In this document: piece after piece, positions 56,891 through 64,000 of the stretch
Position numbering within the stretch: position 1 is the stretch's first letter
Layout: the number at the start of each line of letters is the position of its first letter
From: Stereocaulon alpinum
Lineage: Eukaryota; Ascomycota; Lecanoromycetes; Lecanorales; Stereocaulaceae
DNA: 64,000 nt
NCBI GenBank assembly: GCA_018257865.1
Contig: JAEUBA010000060.1
Location: 1 to 64,000 of the forward strand
Reading direction: 5' to 3'
Notes under the pieces: generated by a model
Told to the model about the DNA's origin: nothing
Databases searched by the model: none
The model's input: the letters and a program-made list of their open reading frames with translations, nothing else
Position numbers and translations under genes: made by a program

Positions 56891-57869
56891 GTGCCCTCTC
56901 AAAACCGCTTCTCCCCCCCTTCTGCCTCCTGCCCTATAACAGGCTGTCCCACCTTCACCCCATCAACTGTCTCAGCGACCTTATCCAACATGCCGCATCG
57001 AACATCCTCCTTCCCTCCATCTCAAAAACACAAACGCTCCTTTAATCACATCTCGACCCGAAACCTATCAACAACTTCGCCGTATAGGCCAGAAAGCCAG
57101 CGAAAGCATGCTTTGGCTCCCTGGAGGCCGTTTGGCGCATCTACTACATCTTAAGACCTAACGAGCAAATCAAACGATGGGTACTCTAGCAAACCGAGAT
57201 GTCCATCGAGGCTTTCGACGAACGAGGAGATAACTACGTTGGATAAGATATGGGGATCCCTATCCGACGAAGATTGTCAACCCACAGCTAGGCTAGGCCA
57301 ATTCTTGCGGGGATTGGCAATGCATATTGTACGCCTAGGTTCTCGGGGGCTACAATCGTAAGCCATGGCTGACGATACATTGCAGATCGAAGACTTCGAA
57401 CCTCGTCATAGCACTGTGATCACGCCGGCAAAGATGATAAGTTACTACCAAATCGTCAAGCTGCAGAACGATTTATATCCTTGGTCAAGTGCGTTCCCGT
57501 GTGCCGGACAAAGTACTATGCCGCTGATATGATGTCCTAGCTGTTTTCGACGAGCACTCGTCAATTTCTCGAATGTATAGAGACCTAAAATGTCAGCATC
57601 ACCTCGTCCAAGAACAAAACAATCAGAGACCAGACATTCCAGGCCTCACCCCGGTCGGCTTTGAGAGATGGATGACGCTTCTCATCCAAGCTCATCCCGA
57701 GGAAGAGTACAGAAGGCTCCAAAAAGCCGTTCTTGATATGCCGATCAGCAATCCAGACAAAAGAGAAAGGTTTCCAAAGGACATCTCTCGGCGACTGTTC
57801 CCCAAAGATGAAGAGCGTGGAATTCGTGGACACGTCGAATGGGCTATCGCAAAGCACGCAAATATCTAA
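56891..57869 (+). CDS. DUF7514 fungal protein (possibly disrupted)
   Basis: Recognisable exons: up to 57328, then 57386-57488 and 57541-57869, with introns GTACGC...TTGCAG (57 nt) and GTGCGT...CCTAG (52 nt). Spliced sequence shows the DUF7514 pattern: IWGSLSDEDCQPTARLGQFL, RGLAMHIIEDFEP, STVITPAKM, YPWSTVFDEHSSISRMYRDL, LTPVGFERWMTLLIQAHPEE and ERFPKDISRRLFP. The family is common in Pezizomycotina, usually with a disordered Pro/Ser-rich partner region, and has no known function. The N-terminal frame from 56891 is Ser/Pro-rich and meets TAA at 57152-57154, in frame with the domain. It may be another Gln-to-TAA change, or it may lie in an intron ending at CTTAAG (57156). The start is therefore unresolved. 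Confidence 0.6.
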
Positions 57870-59822
57870 CTCCCTAGGAGTTTGAACCGAAAAGGGCCCC
57901 AAAGTCATCGTGACACCTCATTCCACACGTCCAGCACCGACGAACAGATATACAAACCACAGAACCATGGTCATCGAAGCGTCAGCTTCGTCCTGCCCAC
58001 AGACGTCCGGTCCTGATACCCCTCAGCAATTCGAGGACCCTACGCAGAAGCATCACATGGTGTACATCACATATCAGTACTTCTCTCTTGTCTAGTCACG
58101 TGATGAAAACTCCTTGTTCTCGAACCTTGTTGCTACGCCTCATCCTTCCGCACCAGCATCTCTTTCTTGCTCCCAGCATCCACTTCCGACTGCCTTATCT
58201 AAGCTTCGTTCACGCAAGCGCTCTGTAAGGCGACATTGGTGCCGGAATTGGAGCAAGGTGCCAGAGTTGTAGCGGGTGCCAGTTCTGGAGCTGGTAAGTT
58301 CTTCTGGTACCAATGGGCTTCATCTGGGCATTCAGATCGAGTGTTGGATCTGCTATCTCAATTTGCCTGCGTTATGGTCCGCATATCTTTTCTGCGTATG
58401 TGAAGCGCTAGCCGAATGGCCACATTTCGATCGAATAACATAAATCGTGCGATTTACAGGAAGAAGTGCCGCCGGCAGTTGTCCGGGCACATCTGTTATA
58501 CTTGGCAGATATTTCCAGAGAAACAGTAACTCTTTACGAAACACTTAATCAAGCATTCCATCCGGGCTTACATAGGATTGGGTCGAGAAGTTGGTATATC
58601 ATCTGAAGCTGCCTTGGCACCTGAATCAAGCAACGCTGCCAACGGGGAACTGCTCAAGGAAAGACGGGGAGCTATACTAAATGTACTTTCCATTGCCCAG
58701 CCTTGACTGATGGACTAAGTAGAACTTCTCTAGTCCCTAAGCAAGTTCATCATCTCCATATGGAGTCCTGCGGCAGCTCCTATCACCTCTAAGTGACGTC
58801 TTCATTAACTCCGTCAGAGTGAACGGTATTTTGGCCTTGCACGACCCGTGGCAGTAGATAGTAGCCATCTGGTTTTATATAGATGTTCAATTCCACATAC
58901 CGTTGATGGATTGACTTGATAGTTGGACCCCTATCTTGGGGCTGTGCAAATGTAGTTTTCTGAGGGAAATGTAGCTCCAATTTGACTATGTGCTAATGAC
59001 TATGGAAGTAAGTGGACATGTAGTAACAGGTTGCCTCAGCTCTCAGACAGGTTGACCGCTAAGCCCCTTCGGGTTAGCGATACTGACAAGTTAGTTTGAC
59101 GGCAACACATCTGAGGTCACAACCCGTATTTTTGCTAGATTAATACTATTTTGCGGGTAATACCTTGAACGTCGTACGTAAAGTCCTCCATCTCCTATTA
59201 AATAAACTATCGGCTAGCTTATTAAAGGATGTTAACTCGTTATATATAGCGTAGTATTATTTGTAAGCCAAAATGAGAAATTATTTACCGAAAACCAACG
59301 TTAAAAACGAAAGCGTATGCAGAAACGTTCGTACGTTTCGCGAGGAGGTGTACTTTCGGGGGCTGAAGGGTAATCTTTGGTAGAAAATCGCGAAAATAGT
59401 CGTACGGAGGTACCGAAAGACGTACCAGCTGGCGCACGGCAGCGAGCCCCCCCAAAATGTAGCGTATGTTCGTCGCTTGAACATAACGCTCGTACATGCC
59501 CAGAGCGTCAAAGTACTATTCTCTAGCTATAATATTATGATAGAATTCAGGGTGGTTGATATATCTGCTTTTTTTTTAATAATAATAGTTGGTGGGGTGG
59601 CCCACATGCTAGTAGATTACGTTAAACCCCGATTGGTTTCTTCAGACAGAGTTGGCGGAGTTGGCGGAGCTTCCTCACATTTAGATCTCCTTTCCACTTT
59701 CAAGACATCCCTAACTGAGAACCAAGAGCCTTAGACAAGACAATGAAGAGACCTTATTAGACCTTCAACTCGTTACCGTCTCCTCGACCTCACCCTGAAA
59801 TAGAGTCTAACGCTGGCTTCAC
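57870..59822. other. Long intergenic region with degraded repeats
   Basis: 58225-58290 has GGTGCCAGA(A/G)TTG-type units related to the 16-bp minisatellite. 59100-59570 is TA-rich, with stretches such as TTAATACTATTTTGCGGG and TTATATATAGCGTAGTATTA that look RIP-mutated, probably a small transposon remnant; no domain survives. The rest is featureless. Confidence 0.45.
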
Positions 59823-61696
59823 ATGTCCTCCTGTGGCTTAAAATGCCATTTTACGATTGCATCAGCAGTACTAGCTATAATGCTTCGTGCTCTTGAATTT
59901 TTTGGGATCTTGCCCTCCAAAGCGGCGACGTCGTCCACTTCCTACACCACGGCCGTTGTTGCTCACCCAGTTGTCACGGATCTGACCGTGTGTATCTTCT
60001 CTCCGACAGTTCCTCCTTCCACCTGTGAACTGGACCCGCGCATATGGCACCGCGTAGAGAAAGATCTATATCTATATACATCTCAGCAGCGTGCATGGTT
60101 GTATGTAGCGCTAGCGAATGAGGAAGAGCTTGTAGCTGAGGACCTACTGGTCATGGATATCAGAGTTGGCGAGCCCAACCCAAGCTCAGATCATTCATGG
60201 GAGAGTCGACCTGGCGGAATCTGGGTGCTGAGAAGCAAGTTCTCTGGCAAGATTGACCAGGCTGTGACAGAGGTGGACGTTCTCTTTGGTGTGGATGCCG
60301 TTGACCCACGACCACAATGGACTCTCATGCGATCATCGCTCCAACTTAACGCCCAGCCAAAGGTACCGGTTGCAAAACTAAGCGTACTCCGCGGCAGGGC
60401 CAAGCCGAGACCAGATGCTTGGGCGGCTTTGAGAGTCAGGGAGGATGGCAAATTCAAGATTGTCCAGATCTCTGACACACACATAGTCACTGGTGTCGGG
60501 GTTTGCAAAGACGCTATTGATGCCCATGGGAATGATCTACCAGAGAGCGAGGCTGACCCACTTACGGTAAAATCCATTGGAAAGGTCTTGGATGTCGAGA
60601 AACCAGACCTTGTAATTCTCACTGGAGATCAGTTGCACCACAATATCCCCGATAGCCAATCCGCCCTCTTTAAGGTGGTTGCCCCTATCATCGAGCGTTC
60701 AATTCAATTTGCAGCCGTCTTTGGCAATCATGATAGTGAGGGCATCCACGCATTGCCACGTGAGTAACTTCTTTCATAAAGTAGCCAATACACAGAGCTA
60801 GCGGTCGACAATACACTCGGAGTTGTCGCATTTTCGCAAATGGTGTAGACTGCTTTGCTCCACAAGATAGTCATGCAATTCTATAAGCTGGGTCTTGGCA
60901 ATGATAGCTGTGCATTTTTGCTGACTGGATTACAGGCGCGGCACAGATGTCAATACTTGAAAATCTGCCCTTTAGCCTCTGCGAGTCAGGCCCAGAGCAA
61001 GTCGACGGCATAGGCAACTTCTACCTTCGAGTCCTAGCTCCCGCCCCGTCACAGCTCCCGTTATCGACTTTATATTTCCTGGATTCGCACGGTCAAATAC
61101 CGAGCTTGATACACAATCCCGACTACGACCCTATCAAGCAAAGCCAAATTGACTGGTTCGTGAACGCTTCCCAAGCGCAACGAAGCGCGCGTGAGAAGGA
61201 CGATAATGACAACCGCTTTTATATGTCTTTGGCTTTCCTACACATCCCTCTTCCTGAGTTCGGATACCGCCGTCTTGGTATACGTAACGGCCACCGGAGG
61301 GAACCGACTGAAAGCCCTAGCTTCAATACCTGTTTCTACGACGCTTTGGTCAAAGGAGGCATATCAGCATTAGGCTGCGGGCACGATCACGTGAATGACT
61401 TTTGCGCTCTGCTGCCACAACAAACGCAGCAGGATGGCGACAAAACCCCTCAGCCTGGCCCTTGGCTATGTTATGGAGGTGGCAGTGGGTTCGGGGGATA
61501 TTGTTCGTTCGGCGGAAAGCGTTTTCACCGACGGACGCGGGTTTGGGAACTCGATACGAATACTGGGTGCTTGAAGACTTGGAAGCGGGTCGAATATGCC
61601 ACGGACAGAGTTAATGAGCTAGTGCTTGTGGAAAGTGGAGCGGTGATTGATTCCCCTGGAGAAGAAGATGAAGGCAGACGCTGTGTAGTCAGTTGA
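59823..61696 (+). CDS. Calcineurin-like metallophosphoesterase (Dcr2/Sia1-like)
   Basis: Exons 59823-60759 and 60936-61696; the intron is unusually long for this window (176 nt, GTGAGT...TTACAG). The product is 565 residues. An N-terminal hydrophobic segment (HFTIASAVLAIMLRALEFFG) is a likely anchor or signal. The metallophosphatase core is complete: FKIVQISDTHIVTG (D-x-H), LVILTGDQLHHN (GD), FAAVFGNHDSEG (GNHD), LAFLHIPLPEFG and GCGHDHVNDF (GHxH-type). These residues bind two metal ions. The yeast relatives Dcr2 and Sia1 act in cell-cycle, stress and secretory signalling; orthology here is by fold only. No in-frame stop. Confidence 0.8.
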
Positions 61697-62062
61697 AGCT
61701 GATATCGCTACAAAAAGTATAGGGAGACTGCTAGGTAGCCATTAGACTCTTCATCATACCCGGGCAATCTAGGAGTTTCATATATGAGAGAGTCGTTGAT
61801 TCAAACGACTACAGTTGATTAATCCCAGGGATTGGCAGCCTTTCATTTGATTTTCAAGGAGGCGAAAGGAAAAGAATAATGTGTATAAGGGAACACATTT
61901 TAGAGCACGCCCTGCCTTCAGCACAGCTTTCTCAGTTACCTGAATAAATTGGCAGAAAGGAAATACGAATATGCAACCATCCATAAGGACTAACTTAGTC
62001 GTTAACTTATTCTATCAGTTCCTTCCGGCAGGGTGTATAAGCAAGCCTTGTATCCTATTAAG
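61697..62062. other. Intergenic between convergent genes
   Basis: No gene recognised. It contains the 3' ends of the metallophosphoesterase and Clr5-type genes. Confidence 0.4.
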
Positions 62063-64000
62063 CTACTCGTCAATTTCATCCTTCCCCATCAACCCTTCTA
62101 TTTCTCCCCGTAGTGTGTTGGCGTCCTCCTCCCGGCCCCAATCTTGTAGCCAACCCTCCAGAACGTTCATAAATTCAAGGACCCAAGAATGTTATATTCC
62201 CCACTGATCCACAATCATTTATATCGCCTCTCGTATAGTCCGCTCTGCTACTAGAGCCTTCCCTTGACTGAATTAACTGTGAGAAACGGTTTTCATACAT
62301 TCTATCCTCTCGGCAATTCTCTTAGCATATATCTCATTTTGTTGAAGCAGCGAAAAGACTTCCACCGCCATCTTCTCCGCTTCGTCATGGCGTCCCTGTC
62401 TGTTCAAATTATACGCTAGGTTGAGCATCACCCGCGGGGTCGGGACTCTAGGGATGCCATCGAATTGAGCAAGGAGATCTCGAAGAAGCCGTTCTTCTTC
62501 AAGATATTCTTTAAACCCGTACACGCGCTTTATGTAATCGAGACGAACAGACACAGCAAGTCGACTGGACGCTCCAAGTTCGCTCTCAAAAGTATCAGTA
62601 GTGCATTTCCAAATTTGTGCCATAGCCTGGTCAAGAGGCTCCGAGTCAAGTTCCCCGAGAAGCCGACAGATTTAACCCCAAGGATGCCCTCCCCTGGTGA
62701 CTTTTTCGGACATTTTTTTGATGAAGTCACGGAGAATAGAAGCAACATCAGGGAGCCCGGTTTGTATAAGGTGGATGAATACTTCGAGAAAGCAGGCTAG
62801 GGTTCGAGGATGCTCGGCTCGAAGGATTTGTTCGACAAGAGCAGAGGCTTTGGAAAGTGCGTGGCGAAACTCGACGTGCAATTCCCTTCCTTTGAACATC
62901 GTAGCAGTAAAGCAGTACGAGTCGAATTCATTACATAAGTCATTATGTAACTCGGCGCCATTTGGATTTAGGAGGGTCCCATGGTCGTCGAAGATCATGT
63001 TTTGACAAGAATCTTCGAAATATACCTTGATATTATGGAACAATTCCTCAGCAACCAACAGAAACTGGGGTGGAGACGGTGAATACATTATTCTGGAGCG
63101 GTCGGAGAAGAATCTTTGGACGTCATTACAATTAGGAGGGGAAACAAATTCGTTGTCGGCGAATGGGGCTGCAGATATCGATGCCGTAGGGATGAGTCCA
63201 GCGTCTTGAGTAAAATCCGGTATGCATTCTCCACTCTGCTGCTGTCTCTCTCGCATTAGTAGCCTCGATGACATTCCCTGTTCCAATTGATTTGTTCCAG
63301 GCTGTAGATTGTATGATCGGTTCAGATCTTGCGCGCTCGCCACAAGCTGCTCGACCACCTCATAATTGATACGATTCAACGTTAGAGACTGTTGGCTCTC
63401 CGTTATCGATGGTGTCGAAGCGAAGCTGTCACTCTGGAACGAAGATGATCTTATATCGCGTGCTGGAGAGCTGTCCACTTCCTCAGTGTCGAGCCCAGAA
63501 ACCACAGTATTTATCCCAGCTGTGGTAGCTACGACTGGCTGAGCCAGTTGCTGGTTGAAGCAGACAACACTATTTGATCGAGAGTTATTCGCAAGGGATT
63601 CTGGGTGCTCTGCATTGATCGCAGACTCGATTTGGCCGCTGTTATCTATTGTACCGCCGCTTCCTGCTATGAGGTTCAATTTTGAGTTTATGTGGAAGTA
63701 TTGTTTAGCACGGCTCACCGGGTGTCACATTGCTTATGATAGAGAGAGTTCCAGCATCCGGGAGAGTCCTCGCCTTGGTGTTTAATGCACTTAGATTAGT
63801 GGCGGGTTTGGTACGAAATTCGCCGTCAAAATTATGTTTTCCATCTTCACAGATGGGTGGACGTGATCCAGTATCCTTCAAGATGCTTTCGTTTGGTAAA
63901 GACAAGTTGATATTATGCGGTAGATCGTGGAACCCCTCTAATGGCCCGGAGAAAGCTGCCACCTTGTTCTGAGGCTCTGCCTGTTTCTTCGAAAAGATCA
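62063..64000 (-). pseudogene. Clr5-type/TPR fungal protein, C-terminal part, four in-frame stops; runs off the window
   Basis: The 5' end lies beyond 64000. Exon 64000-63719 and exon 63666-62063 are joined by a 52-nt intron (GTGAGC...CATAG). After a Ser/Asn-rich linker the C-terminus follows the pattern of large Clr5-domain proteins: NEFDSYCFTATMFKGRE, ACFLEVFIHLIQTGLPDVAS, GGHPWG, ICRLLGELDSEPLDQAM, LEEERLLRDLLAQ, MLNLAYNLNRQGRHDEAEKM, then QWGI, HSWVLEFMNVLEGWLQDWGR and EIEGLMGKDEIDE. The EExxLLRxLL and QGRhxEAExM elements are TPR-like. TAA codons at 62674-62672, 62275-62273, 62221-62219 and 62194-62192 each sit where relatives have Gln. The N-terminal Clr5 domain itself is not visible here. 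The end at 62063 is the first stop not explained that way. Confidence 0.6.

Noticed and set aside
18302..64000. Alternative genetic code with UAR read as Gln
   Set aside because: Several intact genes end at TAA or TAG, some stops fit Trp and not Gln, and no filamentous ascomycete is known to use such a code; RIP is simpler.

Overview
The window comes from a filamentous ascomycete (Pezizomycotina). The evidence is GT-AG introns of about 45-57 nt with CTGAC/CTAAC-type branch points, Pezizomycotina-restricted gene families (DUF7924, DUF3723, DUF7514, Clr5-type proteins, fungal patatin-like and thaumatin-like proteins), a Fot1/pogo transposon, and strong traces of repeat-induced point mutation (RIP, CpA to TpA on either strand). 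I cannot name the species.

Region 1 (1-13.2 kb) is an AT-rich transposon graveyard. A plus-strand Ty3/gypsy chromovirus copy has lost its 5' end. A second, complete copy of the same family, in opposite orientation (2381-8787, two 381-bp LTRs, 5-bp target duplication TAATC), sits inside its reverse-transcriptase active-site region. A 750-bp TRIM-like element with 110-bp LTRs and target duplication ATAGT sits exactly at the polypurine-tract/3'-LTR junction of the outer copy. Both chromovirus copies are saturated with RIP; the TRIM is nearly clean and so is younger. RIP also covers a fragment of a host-type gene next to the element (12.8-13.2 kb).

Region 2 (13.9-23.9 kb) looks more like ordinary chromosome: a multi-pass membrane protein, a GT25 glycosyltransferase, an Spp1/COMPASS-like PHD protein and an APH-type phosphotransferase. 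Two of these carry odd lesions: a broken splice acceptor, and a frameshift plus an in-frame TAG.

Region 3 (25.6-64 kb) is accessory DNA. It holds a DUF7924 gene, a MADS-like factor, a DUF3723 protein with a long 21-residue coiled-coil repeat, a large gene that joins a sirtuin to a Ulp1 protease, a CSC1/OSCA-like channel, ankyrin repeats, two secreted proteins, a RING-patatin protein, a Fot1 transposon, DUF7514, a metallophosphoesterase and a Clr5-type gene running off the right edge. The striking common feature is that reading frames stay open for kilobases but are interrupted only by TAA or TAG codons at positions where Gln or Trp is expected. I count 28 such codons in 11 genes and no internal TGA. 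This is the pattern of light RIP on multicopy genes. DUF3723 and patatin-like genes are known cargo of Starship giant transposons, so part of this region may be old Starship cargo; no captain (DUF3435) is visible here.

The most unusual object is the sirtuin-Ulp1 gene at 35549-38947. It reads as a single gene of about 1066 codons across five exons: N-terminal coiled coil, complete Sir2 domain, complete Ulp1 fold and a novel C-terminal region, broken by six RIP-type stops.
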